From assembly GCA_018662005.1 (NCBI GenBank), contig JABJHA010000025.1, positions 1 through 42,875 of the forward strand: a stretch of 42,875 nucleotides of DNA. The letters run 5' to 3'. A program made the position numbers and the translations under genes. Every line of letters begins with the position of its first letter. The stretch's first letter is position 1. Positions 9,316-17,086 of the stretch are shown here, one piece after another. The DNA comes from Rhodospirillaceae bacterium (lineage in GTDB: Bacteria > Pseudomonadota > Alphaproteobacteria > Rhodospirillales > JABHCV01). The notes below the pieces were generated by a model. That model was not told the origin of the DNA, searched no databases, and worked only from the letters and a program-made list of their open reading frames with translations.

Positions 9316-9861
9316 ATGAAACTCAATGAGTTACGTGATAACCCCGGCGCTACCACGAATCGCAAGCGGGTTGGCCGTGGTATCGGTTCGGGCACTGGCA
9401 AAACTGCCGGTCGCGGACACAAGGGGCAGAAATCCCGTAGTGGTGTTTCGTTGCTCGGATTTGAAGGTGGCCAGATGCCCCTTTATCGCCGGCTGCCAAA
9501 GCGTGGTTTCAAAAACCCGTTCTCGAAAAACTTTGCCGAAATTAATCTTGGCAAATTGCAGGCAGCTATTGATGACGGCAAGATTGACGGCAAGAAGAAT
9601 ATCGATGCCAGCGTCTTGCTCGAAGCAGGTCTGGTCCGTAAATCCAAGGACGGCGTCAAGTTGCTTGCCAAGGGTGAACTGAAAGCCAAGCTGACCATTG
9701 AAGTCGCCGGTGCCTCCAAGGCTGCTATTGCCGCTGTTGAAAAAGCCGGTGGCAAGGTCACGGTAACGGCCCCGGTTACGCTCGCCGAGGACAAGCCTGC
9801 GCCTAAGAAGACAAAGCAAGCAAAAGCCGCACCCGAATCTGAAGCCGACACGGCTGAATAA
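9316..9861 (+). CDS. rplO: 50S ribosomal protein L15 with extended C-terminus
   Basis: L15 is a late-assembling 50S protein. The N-terminal part is typical, with [18 protein letters not shown] near residues 23-40 and the [20 protein letters not shown] region. At 181 residues it is about 20-30 longer than many bacterial L15. The extra part is a low-complexity Ala/Lys/Glu tail ending in ESEADTAE. The AAAGGAAAAG ribosome-binding sequence stands before the ATG, and secY follows after 15 bp. Confidence 0.97.
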   Translation: MKLNELRDNPGATTNRKRVGRGIGSGTGKTAGRGHKGQKSRSGVSLLGFEGGQMPLYRRLPKRGFKNPFSKNFAEINLGKLQAAIDDGKIDGKKNIDASVLLEAGLVRKSKDGVKLLAKGELKAKLTIEVAGASKAAIAAVEKAGGKVTVTAPVTLAEDKPAPKKTKQAKAAPESEADTAE

Positions 9862-9876
9862 GGCAGAACCGACGTC

Positions 9877-11220
9877 ATGTCCTCAGCAGCAGAACAACTC
9901 GCAGCCAATATGAACTTCGGGGCCTTTTCCAAGGCCACGGAGCTTAAAAAGCGTATCTGGTTCACGCTTGGCGCGTTGATTGTCTACCGGTTGGGTACGT
10001 ACATTCCGTTACCGGGTATTGATCCGGTTGTCTTGCAGGATATCTTCTCGCAGCAAGCAGGCGGCATTCTGGGCATGTTTGACATGTTCTCCGGCGGTGC
10101 GCTTGGCCGGATGACCATTTTCGCCCTCAATATCATGCCTTACATCTCGGCCTCGATCATCATGCAGCTGATGACTTCGGTGTCGCCGAAGATGGCGGCA
10201 CTTAAGAAAGAAGGCGAATCCGGCCGCAAGCTGATTAACCAATACACCCGCTACCTGACCGTTTTGATTACCACGATGCAGGCCTACGGCATCGCAGTCG
10301 GGCTTGAGGGAATGAATTCCAGCGTCGGTTCGGCGGTGATTGATCCCGGCGTGTTCTTCCGCTTTACGACGGTTGTCACCCTTGTTGGTGGCACCATGTT
10401 CCTGATGTGGTTGGGTGAACAGATTACCGCTCGCGGCATCGGCAACGGCATTTCGTTGATTATCTTCTCGGGTATCGTCGCCAATTTGCCCAGCGCCATT
10501 GCCGGAACCCTTGAATTGGGCCGTACCGGGGCTCTTTCATCCTTGTTGATTGTCGCCCTGATCATCATGTCAGTCGGCGTGATCTTCTTCATTATCTTTA
10601 TGGAGCGAGCCCAGCGCCGCCTGATCGTTCAGTATCCAAAACGCCAGCAGGGTAGCAAGATGAGCGGCGGCGAAAGCTCGCATTTGCCGCTTAAATTGAA
10701 CACCGCAGGTGTGATTCCGCCGATTTTTGCAAGCTCGATCCTGTTGATGCCGATTACAATTATCGGATTTAGTGCCGGTTCCGGACCGGAATGGCTGTCG
10801 ACTGTTGCTGCTTTGCTGGGTCGCGGGCAACCGCTGTATCTGGCGATTTACGTATCCATGATCGTTTTCTTTGCATTCTTCTACACCGCCGTTGTCTTCA
10901 ATCCGGAAGATACCGCCGATAATCTGAAGAAGCATGGCGGCTTTATTCCCGGCATTCGCCCCGGCAAGAATACCTCTCAGTATCTGGACAAGGTGCTGAC
11001 CCGGTTGACCGTCGTCGGCGCCGCGTATCTGGCGATAGTCTGTCTGTTACCTGAAATTCTGATATCCCGCTTTTCGGTACCGTTTTATTTCGGTGGCACG
11101 AGCCTTTTGATCGTGGTCACCGTGACCATGGATACGGTATCCCAGGTTCAGTCCCATTTGCTGGCCCATCAGTACGAAGGGTTAATCAAGAAATCCAAAC
11201 TGAAGGGAAGGCGGGGATGA
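9877..11220 (+). CDS. secY: Protein translocase subunit SecY
   Basis: SecY is the channel of the Sec translocon in the inner membrane, working with SecE, SecG, SecA and YidC. The 447-residue product has the usual ten-helix pattern. Conserved features include YRLGTYIPLPGID near residues 32-44 (helix 1), GIGNGISLIIFSGI near 188-201 and LNTAGVIPPIFASSILL near 273-289. The stop overlaps the adk ATG by four bases. Its place after rplO is the standard spc order. Confidence 0.98.
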   Translation: MSSAAEQLAANMNFGAFSKATELKKRIWFTLGALIVYRLGTYIPLPGIDPVVLQDIFSQQAGGILGMFDMFSGGALGRMTIFALNIMPYISASIIMQLMTSVSPKMAALKKEGESGRKLINQYTRYLTVLITTMQAYGIAVGLEGMNSSVGSAVIDPGVFFRFTTVVTLVGGTMFLMWLGEQITARGIGNGISLIIFSGIVANLPSAIAGTLELGRTGALSSLLIVALIIMSVGVIFFIIFMERAQRRLIVQYPKRQQGSKMSGGESSHLPLKLNTAGVIPPIFASSILLMPITIIGFSAGSGPEWLSTVAALLGRGQPLYLAIYVSMIVFFAFFYTAVVFNPEDTADNLKKHGGFIPGIRPGKNTSQYLDKVLTRLTVVGAAYLAIVCLLPEILISRFSVPFYFGGTSLLIVVTVTMDTVSQVQSHLLAHQYEGLIKKSKLKGRRG

Positions 11221-11861
11221 AACTGATTTTGCTAGGGCCTCCTGGAGCCGGGAAGGGAACGCAAGCCAAGCGTTTGCAGGAAGCCTATAGCATTATCCAA
11301 CTTTCAACGGGTGACATGCTGCGCGCCGAAGTCGATTCAGGCAGCGCGCTGGGCGCCCAGGCAAAAGAAGTGATGGAATCAGGCGAACTTGTTTCCGACG
11401 AATTGATTATCAAGATGATTTCGTCGCGTATTGATAAAGATGACTGTAAGGCCGGCTTTATTCTTGATGGTTTTCCGCGCACGACCCCGCAGGCCGAAGC
11501 GCTGGACAAGATGTTTGAAGAGAAGGATTTAAAACTCGATTGTGTGATCGAGATGCAGGTTGATGACGAAGCGATGGTTGAACGCATAACCGGGCGATAT
11601 ACATGCTCCGCGTGCGGTCGGGGTTACCACGATTCGTTCAAAAAACCGGATGTTGAAGGTGTTTGTAATCAATGCGGCGGAAAAGAGTTTTCCAGGCGCG
11701 CTGACGACAACGCCGAAACCGTCCGTTCAAGGCTTCTGGCCTATCATGAACAGACGGAGCCGATCATTTCCTACTACGGAAATAAAGGCATTTTGAAGAG
11801 CATCGACGGCATGGCTGCCATCGATGATGTAACGAAACAAATGAAGGATTTAATTGGCTAA
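11217..11861 (+). CDS. adk: Adenylate kinase with zinc-type LID
   Basis: Adk interconverts ATP plus AMP and two ADP in the cytoplasm. The 214-residue product has the P-loop GPPGAGKGTQAKRL at residues 7-20, the AMP site FILDGFPRT near 81-89 and a long LID. The LID carries four cysteines in two CxxC pairs (CSAC and CNQC, about residues 128-131 and 148-151), the structural zinc site known in part of the family. It is coupled to secY by ATGA overlap, a common arrangement. Confidence 0.98.
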   Translation: MKLILLGPPGAGKGTQAKRLQEAYSIIQLSTGDMLRAEVDSGSALGAQAKEVMESGELVSDELIIKMISSRIDKDDCKAGFILDGFPRTTPQAEALDKMFEEKDLKLDCVIEMQVDDEAMVERITGRYTCSACGRGYHDSFKKPDVEGVCNQCGGKEFSRRADDNAETVRSRLLAYHEQTEPIISYYGNKGILKSIDGMAAIDDVTKQMKDLIG

Positions 11862-11871
11862 AGACTGCGTG

Positions 11872-11899
11872 TTGACTTAGGGAAAAGAGCGCCTATAAT
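11872..11899 (+). promoter_or_regulatory. Sigma-70 promoter for rpsM-rpsK-rpoA-rplQ
   Basis: TTGACT at 11872-11877 and TATAAT at 11894-11899 are separated by 16 bases, a five-of-six -35 and a perfect -10. It lies in the only 100-bp gap of the cluster, 67 bp before rpsM. The alpha-operon genes can therefore be transcribed independently of the S10/spc part. A short inverted repeat, TGGGT-N6-ACCCA at 11910-11925, falls in the predicted leader. Confidence 0.8.
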
Positions 11900-11965
11900 C
11901 GCGCCTCTTTGGGTTCCCTGACCCAGTCTTTATCGTTTAAAACCAACGGGTAAGGAGTACCAGCA

Positions 11966-12343
11966 TTGGCGCGAATCGCTGGCGTAAACATTCCGACCGG
12001 GAAACGGGTCGTGATTGCACTGACATACATCCATGGAATCGGCCGCACAAAGGCGGTCGAAATCTGTGAAAAGGTTGGAATTCCTGCCGAAAGGCGGGTC
12101 AGTGACCTAACTGAATCGGAATTGACGGGTATCCGTGATTCCGTTGATAACGACTATCAGGTCGAAGGTGATCTTCGCCGTGAAGTCGCCATGAACATCA
12201 AGCGTCTTATGGACCTTGGCTGTTATCGTGGTATCAGGCATCGCCGCGGCTTGCCTGTTCACGGTCAGCGAACACACACCAATGCGCGTACCCGCAAGGG
12301 TCCGGCAAAGGCTATCGCTGGCAAGAAAAAAGTTGCTAAGTAA
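11966..12343 (+). CDS. rpsM: 30S ribosomal protein S13 (TTG start)
   Basis: S13 lies at the top of the 30S head and makes bridges to L5 and the P-site tRNA. The 125 residues contain HGIGRTKA (about 23-30) and the basic C-terminal [19 protein letters not shown]. The family N-terminus ARIAGVNIP is reached only from TTG at 11966, which lies eight bases after TAAGGAG (11951-11957). It is the second ribosomal gene in this cluster with a TTG start. Confidence 0.96.
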   Translation: MARIAGVNIPTGKRVVIALTYIHGIGRTKAVEICEKVGIPAERRVSDLTESELTGIRDSVDNDYQVEGDLRREVAMNIKRLMDLGCYRGIRHRRGLPVHGQRTHTNARTRKGPAKAIAGKKKVAK

Positions 12344-12358
12344 GAATTAGGATAAATA

Positions 12359-12751
12359 ATGTCAAAGCCGACAACGCAGCGACCACGCCGTCGTGAACGC
12401 AAAAATATTGTTTCAGGTGTGGCCCATGTAAACGCCACGTTCAACAATACCATGATTACCATCACGGATGCGCAAGGTAACTCGATTGCCTGGGCGTCTG
12501 CTGGTAGCCAGGGCTTCAAGGGATCGCGTAAATCGACCCCTTACGCCGCCCAGATGGCAGGTGAAGACGCCGGTCGCAAGGCCCAGGAACATGGTATGAA
12601 GACCCTTGAGGTCGAAGTTAAAGGCCCTGGTTCAGGACGAGAGTCAGCACTTCGCGCTCTACAGGCTGTTGGCTTTACCATTACCGCTATTCGTGACGTC
12701 ACGCCCATTCCGCATAATGGCTGCCGTCCACGTAAACGCCGTCGCGTCTAA
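12359..12751 (+). CDS. rpsK: 30S ribosomal protein S11
   Basis: S11 is on the 30S platform and contacts mRNA near the E site. The product is 130 residues, with [19 protein letters not shown] near the N-terminus and the fully conserved ending [30 protein letters not shown] ribosome-binding region precedes the ATG. The 97-bp gap after it holds a hairpin (12762-12781) before rpoA. No rpsD lies between rpsK and rpoA, unlike Escherichia coli. Confidence 0.98.
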   Translation: MSKPTTQRPRRRERKNIVSGVAHVNATFNNTMITITDAQGNSIAWASAGSQGFKGSRKSTPYAAQMAGEDAGRKAQEHGMKTLEVEVKGPGSGRESALRALQAVGFTITAIRDVTPIPHNGCRPRKRRRV

Positions 12752-12761
12752 GACGGTCAGG

Positions 12762-12790
12762 CCGGGGATTTAACCCCCCGGTTTATTTAA
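12762..12790 (+). terminator. GC-rich hairpin between rpsK and rpoA, possible attenuator
   Basis: CCGGGG (12762-12767) can pair with CCCCGG (12776-12781) across an eight-base loop and is followed by GTTTATTTAA. The stem and partly T-rich tail resemble a weak factor-independent terminator. Because rpoA must be expressed with the genes before it, partial termination or an mRNA processing point is more likely than full stop. The remaining gap to rpoA shows no further gene. Confidence 0.4.
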
Positions 12791-12848
12791 GTGGCTCTTG
12801 TTTTGTTTAAGGGCCTGACATTAATGCATTGAGCATGAGGTTTTTTCC

Positions 12849-13865
12849 GTGATTCAAAAGAATTGGCTGGAATTGATTAAACCGATGAAACTTGACGTTG
12901 TACCGGGTGCAGATCCGGAACGTCGTGCAACCGTCGTTGCAGAACCGCTGGAACGCGGTTTTGGTCTTACCCTGGGTAATGCTTTACGCCGGGTACTGCT
13001 GTCGTCCCTGCAAGGGGCCGCCGTAACGTCAGTGCAGATCGACAACGTCTTGCACGAGTTTTCATCGATCCCGGGTGTCCGCGAGGACGTCACCGACATT
13101 GTCCTGAATATCAAATCGATGGGACTTCGTATGCACGCCGAAGGGCCGAAGCGTATTACGCTGAAAGCTTCCGGCCCAGGTGAAGTCAAGGCGGGTGATA
13201 TTGAAACTGGTCCCGACATCGAAGTTATGGACCCGTCGCTGATTATTTGTCATCTCGACAAAGGCGCCAAGCTGTCCATGGAAATGACCGTCGAACACGG
13301 CAAGGGTTATGTTGCTGCGGCCCAGAACCGGGCTGAAGATTCGCCGATCGGGCTTATTCCCATCGATGCGGTTTTCTCTCCTGTGACCAAGGTTAGCTAC
13401 AAGGTTGAAAACAGCCGTGTCGGTCAGATTACCGATCACGACAAGCTGTCCCTTGAAGTGACATCCAACGGTGCTGTTACCCCTGATGATGCTGTCGCCC
13501 TGGCGGCGCGCATTCTTCAGGACCAGTTGCAGTTGTTCATCAACTTCGAGGAACCGCAGAAAGTTCAGCAGGAAGAAGAAAAAGACGAACTGCCGTTCAA
13601 CAGGAACCTGCTTCGCAAGGTTGATGAGCTTGAACTCTCTGTGCGTTCAGCCAACTGCCTTAAAAACGACAACATCATTTATATCGGCGATCTCGTGCAA
13701 AAGAGTGAATCCGATATGCTTAGGACCCCGAACTTCGGTCGTAAATCCCTGAACGAGATCAAGGAAGTGCTGTCGCAGATGGGTCTGCACCTGGGTATGG
13801 AAATTGCCGATTGGCCGCCTGAAAACATCGAAGACCTGGCCAAAAAACTCGAAGACCCGTTCTGA
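12849..13865 (+). CDS. rpoA: DNA-directed RNA polymerase subunit alpha (GTG start)
   Basis: RpoA dimerises to start RNA polymerase assembly, and its C-terminal domain binds UP elements and activators. The product has 338 residues. The N-terminal domain carries [25 protein letters not shown]-type sequence near 37-60; the linker at about 240-250 is acidic (QQEEEKDE); the C-terminal domain has [16 protein letters not shown] and the helix-hairpin-helix [12 protein letters not shown]. Translation starts at GTG 12849, with an ATGAGG ribosome-binding sequence eight bases upstream. Confidence 0.97.
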   Translation: MIQKNWLELIKPMKLDVVPGADPERRATVVAEPLERGFGLTLGNALRRVLLSSLQGAAVTSVQIDNVLHEFSSIPGVREDVTDIVLNIKSMGLRMHAEGPKRITLKASGPGEVKAGDIETGPDIEVMDPSLIICHLDKGAKLSMEMTVEHGKGYVAAAQNRAEDSPIGLIPIDAVFSPVTKVSYKVENSRVGQITDHDKLSLEVTSNGAVTPDDAVALAARILQDQLQLFINFEEPQKVQQEEEKDELPFNRNLLRKVDELELSVRSANCLKNDNIIYIGDLVQKSESDMLRTPNFGRKSLNEIKEVLSQMGLHLGMEIADWPPENIEDLAKKLEDPF

Positions 13866-13898
13866 GGGTTTTAAAAAACTTATTCAAGGAGAGAAATC

Positions 13899-14333
13899 AT
13901 GCGACATGGCATGAGCGGACGCAAACTTAACCGGACCAGTTCACATCGCAAGGCGATGTTCTCGAACATGGTTACGTCCCTACTGGATCATGAACAGATC
14001 ACCACGACCCTGCCCAAGGCAAAGGAATTGCGTCGCATTGCCGACAAGATGATCACCCTGGGTAAGCGCGGCGACCTGCATGCCCGCCGTCAGGCGTTGT
14101 CCGTCATTAAGGACACTGAAGTCGTCGGCAAGCTGTTTAGCTCTCTGGCCGAACGTTACAAGGAACGCAATGGTGGCTACACCCGTGTCCTTAAGGCCGG
14201 CAACCGTTACGGCGATTGCGCGCCGATGGCGGTACTGGAACTGGTAGACCGCGATCCGGAAGCCAAAGGTGCCACCGATCTGGCCCGCGTCGAGGCTGAA
14301 GAAGCTGCCATGGCACTGGCCGAAGCTGAATAA
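13899..14333 (+). CDS. rplQ: 50S ribosomal protein L17
   Basis: L17 lies near the tunnel exit of the 50S subunit. The 144 residues start [20 protein letters not shown] and include [18 protein letters not shown] near 28-45. About 25 residues at the C-terminus are an acidic Ala/Glu-rich tail. An AAGGAGAG ribosome-binding site precedes the ATG. It is the last gene of the ribosomal run and is followed by a strong terminator. Confidence 0.98.
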   Translation: MRHGMSGRKLNRTSSHRKAMFSNMVTSLLDHEQITTTLPKAKELRRIADKMITLGKRGDLHARRQALSVIKDTEVVGKLFSSLAERYKERNGGYTRVLKAGNRYGDCAPMAVLELVDRDPEAKGATDLARVEAEEAAMALAEAE

Positions 14334-14354
14334 GGCTCCTGCCACGTTAGTTTT

Positions 14355-14385
14355 AAAGGCCGCTCTTAGGAGCGGCCTTTTTTTT
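14355..14385 (+). terminator. Factor-independent terminator after rplQ
   Basis: AAAGGCCGCTC (14355-14365) pairs perfectly with GAGCGGCCTTT (14370-14380) over a four-base loop. A run of eight T follows. This closes the tuf-to-rplQ transcription unit. Confidence 0.93.
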
Positions 14386-14442
14386 ATGTATTTTTTGAAA
14401 GTCAGTTCGGCACCCATATCCAGATAATTTAAAAACTCTAAG

Positions 14443-14471
14443 TTGCTCTCAAATTATCCCACTTTTATAGT
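14443..14471 (+). promoter_or_regulatory. Candidate promoter for the zincin-like gene
   Basis: TTGCTC at 14443-14448 and TATAGT at 14466-14471 are 17 bases apart, in an AT-rich gap 31 bp before the next gene. The -10 matches five of six positions and the -35 only three, so this is a candidate only. Confidence 0.4.
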
Positions 14472-14501
14472 GTTTCCATTATTGATAGGGATAACAAACC
14501 A

Positions 14502-15563
14502 TTGCTGCGCCACTTTCTGATAACGTTGATTTTAACACTCGGGATTAGTTTTAACCCGATGACTTTGTTTGCTGAGCAAAGTCATGTTTCGCTTCCATCA
14601 ATAAAGAACAACACCGTTGCCCCCCGGGTCATCTATATTGAAAACCCAAGATTTCCTAAAATCTCAAATGAAGAACTCTGGAAAATTTTTCTGTATGCCT
14701 CTGATCTGATCAATGAGCATTTTAAAATAACCGTTAAAAAACCAGAGGAAATCCCGACTTTTCATATCGATAAAATTTTTGCCGAGCTTGTCGAAAACAA
14801 ACCTCCTGACTTTGATGATCTGATAGGGGATTTTCGCAACGGAAAAGTCGATTGGGGATATGTAAAAGAATCACTCATCGGTCAAATCGGCAAGCAGAAA
14901 GACCCCCTCAAAAAACAAATAGAATTTGCCCGACCTTATCTCGTTCAGCCGCTGAAAAATGATGATCTGGAATCTTTTGCCAACGCCATTATAGAAACTT
15001 TTAAGGTCCGCTTGTCTTATTGGACAAGCGCCCGTCTGGAAGATGGATATCCAGTCATAGGAGAATTCCCGGGGCGTGAAAGTTTGCCTCTCAACGAATA
15101 CGGCTATTGGACCTTGATGGCAAAACGTGGCGTTGAGGCAGAAATCATTTTGACCAACCAGCTTGTCGCAAGTGTTGAATATATCCCCATACCAATCCAT
15201 ACCTCCATAAGGGGGGGTATTACGGGTGGCTCAACAGAATTCAATCCTGCCTCCCGGTATGGGTCGTCGGTGTGGGTTTCTCTTTTTCCATATTTATCCA
15301 ACGATCAACAAATCAAAAAACTCCGAAACGGAGATGTTTACACCCGTGACAAAGCCCTGACTTATGCCGCCGCCATGCTGGCCCATGAGTTGGGACATCA
15401 ATTGCTTCAACTTGGGCATCCCTGGTCAAACGAAGCTTGCGTTATGCGTCCGGCAGAGGTTCTGGATTTTGCCGCATGGGTAAAGAAGTTCGATGCCAAA
15501 AAATGTCAAATTGGTTCAAGCCCGGCAATGGAACCTGGAGCGTTGGAAATACCGGTTTGGTAG
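14502..15563 (+). CDS. Secreted zincin-like metallopeptidase candidate
   Basis: I do not recognise the family of this 353-residue product. Residues 1-24 look like a signal peptide (hydrophobic LITLILTLGISF, then an AEQ site), so it is probably exported. The key stretch is HELGHQLLQLGHP, with H295, E296, H299 and H306, followed by C313 and M315 (ACVM). It resembles the HExxHxxGxxH plus Met-turn of metzincins and the Cys/Met of archaemetzincins, but with one extra residue before the third histidine. The TTG at 14502 is the only start that keeps the full signal peptide. The gene is visibly AT-richer than its neighbours and stands alone between a terminator and a convergent gene, which suggests acquisition. 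Peptidase activity is inferred from the motif only. Confidence 0.7.
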   Translation: MLRHFLITLILTLGISFNPMTLFAEQSHVSLPSIKNNTVAPRVIYIENPRFPKISNEELWKIFLYASDLINEHFKITVKKPEEIPTFHIDKIFAELVENKPPDFDDLIGDFRNGKVDWGYVKESLIGQIGKQKDPLKKQIEFARPYLVQPLKNDDLESFANAIIETFKVRLSYWTSARLEDGYPVIGEFPGRESLPLNEYGYWTLMAKRGVEAEIILTNQLVASVEYIPIPIHTSIRGGITGGSTEFNPASRYGSSVWVSLFPYLSNDQQIKKLRNGDVYTRDKALTYAAAMLAHELGHQLLQLGHPWSNEACVMRPAEVLDFAAWVKKFDAKKCQIGSSPAMEPGALEIPVW

Positions 15564-15585
15564 CTTCATAAGATTCCGGAAGTGA

Positions 15586-16680
15586 TCACAAAATTTCTTT
15601 GATAAGGGCGACGACTCGCTCCGCCTCAATGCCGGCGACGCAAGGGTACATGCCGTCGATGGGTGCAAGGTGGCAATTGCCCAGGCAACCCTCACAGTCC
15701 ATGGGTTGGTAGATAAAATGGACGTTTTCTGGCTTGATTTCCGGGGCGTAGGGGACGATTTCACCGACGTATGCCGCACTGGCCAGGCAGATGGTTGGCG
15801 CGCCCAGGGCGACGGCCAGGTGCATCAGGGCGGTATCGACGCTGATCACCAGTCTGGCCGCCTGCAAGGCCGGAACAAGCTCCTCAAAACCGTTAGAATT
15901 AAAACTGACGCCCGGCAGCGACAGCAGCCGTTGGTAGTCAGGATTGGCGTCCATGTCACCGGGTGCGCCGGTCAGGGCGACGCTCGTTCCTTGCGGCAGG
16001 CTTTCAATGATGTGCCGATAAAGCGCCACCGGGCTTTGCTTCCCGGCGACAGCGGAAAATGGCTGAATCAGAACATCAAACCTCTCACCACTTCGTCCTT
16101 CCATATCGATCTGAACTTTTGGCGGTGTTATTTCAGTGCCGGTCAACCAGTCGCAAAAACGACTCCAACGCACCACCTTGTCGAGCCTGTCGGGGCCACT
16201 GTCAAACAAGCGGCTGTAGAGCCCCCGGTTGGCTTTAAGGGCGGCGTCGTATTTCGGCCAGGTGCGGGGTTCCATGGCGATGGCTTGCTCAGGGGACGCC
16301 ATTTTGACCAACGCTTCATCAAGGTCGGGGTGGCGTAACTGATCGGTTGATATAACAAGACGGTAATGGGCCTTGAAAAGGCGGTCGGCAACTTTACGGC
16401 GGTAGGAGAGGGACTTGCGTAATTGCCCGAAATCGACAATTTCCAACCCCATGTCTCCAGGCAGCAAAAAGGCCATTTTGCGAGCGTCATTTCTGAGAAG
16501 AACCGTGACCGGTTCGCCTTCGTGGGCTATAGATTTAAAACGACCCGCTAGAAGCGAAAAAAGTACCGTATCGCCCAGACCACCGGCGGAAATCAACAAA
16601 ACCCCGTTTGCAGGACCGCCTCGATTGCTGAAGTGGCGCTTCAGCTCGAGAAGTTTATCGAGGATGTGAAACAGCTTCAT
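15586..16680 (-). CDS. Glycosyltransferase family 9 protein (heptosyltransferase-like)
   Basis: The 364-residue product has the two-domain layout of GT9 enzymes, which move heptose or other sugars from nucleotide carriers to lipopolysaccharide or glycans. Near the N-terminus LLISAGGLGDTVLFSLL (about 28-44) is the acceptor-side motif. In the C-terminal half VISVDTALMHLAVALGAPT is the nucleotide-sugar binding signature. A cysteine-rich patch, CEGCLGNCHL plus a later YPC, follows and is common in GT9 proteins. The donor and acceptor cannot be told. It is the last gene of a leftward group after manC and the DUF6165 gene, whose stop it abuts, so a role in surface polysaccharide is likely. Confidence 0.85.
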   Translation of the reverse strand: MKLFHILDKLLELKRHFSNRGGPANGVLLISAGGLGDTVLFSLLAGRFKSIAHEGEPVTVLLRNDARKMAFLLPGDMGLEIVDFGQLRKSLSYRRKVADRLFKAHYRLVISTDQLRHPDLDEALVKMASPEQAIAMEPRTWPKYDAALKANRGLYSRLFDSGPDRLDKVVRWSRFCDWLTGTEITPPKVQIDMEGRSGERFDVLIQPFSAVAGKQSPVALYRHIIESLPQGTSVALTGAPGDMDANPDYQRLLSLPGVSFNSNGFEELVPALQAARLVISVDTALMHLAVALGAPTICLASAAYVGEIVPYAPEIKPENVHFIYQPMDCEGCLGNCHLAPIDGMYPCVAGIEAERVVALIKEIL

Positions 16681-17073
16681 TCAATAGGCCGCGTAGGATT
16701 TTTCTTCGACCAGTGCGGACCCCAGTAAATCGTTGATCTGGCGTTTGACCGCCATGCGTTTGTCATTGGTGACGTAGACGGCACGGGCCAGCTTGATGAA
16801 ACCGTCACCAAAATCCTTGGCCCGTTCACAGTCGCGGATGTCATCTTCGATTTCCCACAGGGCCTCATTGATCTTTTTTAGTTCGGCGCTCAGTTGGTCC
16901 AGTTCTTCTGATTTTGGAATGGCCTCGTCCCGCGCTGCGTTCAGGGTGTCGTATTCAAGTCTGACATTAGCCAGCTTGGTTTCGTCTTCAATGCGTTCGA
17001 GTTTGATTTCCAAAATCGTGATTTTATCGATAAGTTCACCCGGGGCGACATTGACGGAAACGGTAACGGACAC
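16681..17073 (-). CDS. DUF6165 family protein
   Basis: This 130-residue product matches what I recall of DUF6165: an N-terminal VNVAPGELIDKITILEIKLERI block (about 8-29) and a largely helical, charged remainder with coiled-coil character (LDQLSAELKKINEALWEIED). It has no signal peptide or membrane segment and is presumably cytoplasmic. Its biochemical role is unknown to me. It is sandwiched without gaps between manC and a GT9 glycosyltransferase, which points to a service role in polysaccharide or lipopolysaccharide synthesis. The family assignment is from memory and should be confirmed by profile search. Confidence 0.75.
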   Translation of the reverse strand: MSVTVSVNVAPGELIDKITILEIKLERIEDETKLANVRLEYDTLNAARDEAIPKSEELDQLSAELKKINEALWEIEDDIRDCERAKDFGDGFIKLARAVYVTNDKRMAVKRQINDLLGSALVEEKSYAAY

Positions 17074-17086
17074 GGTATTCTCCTAA

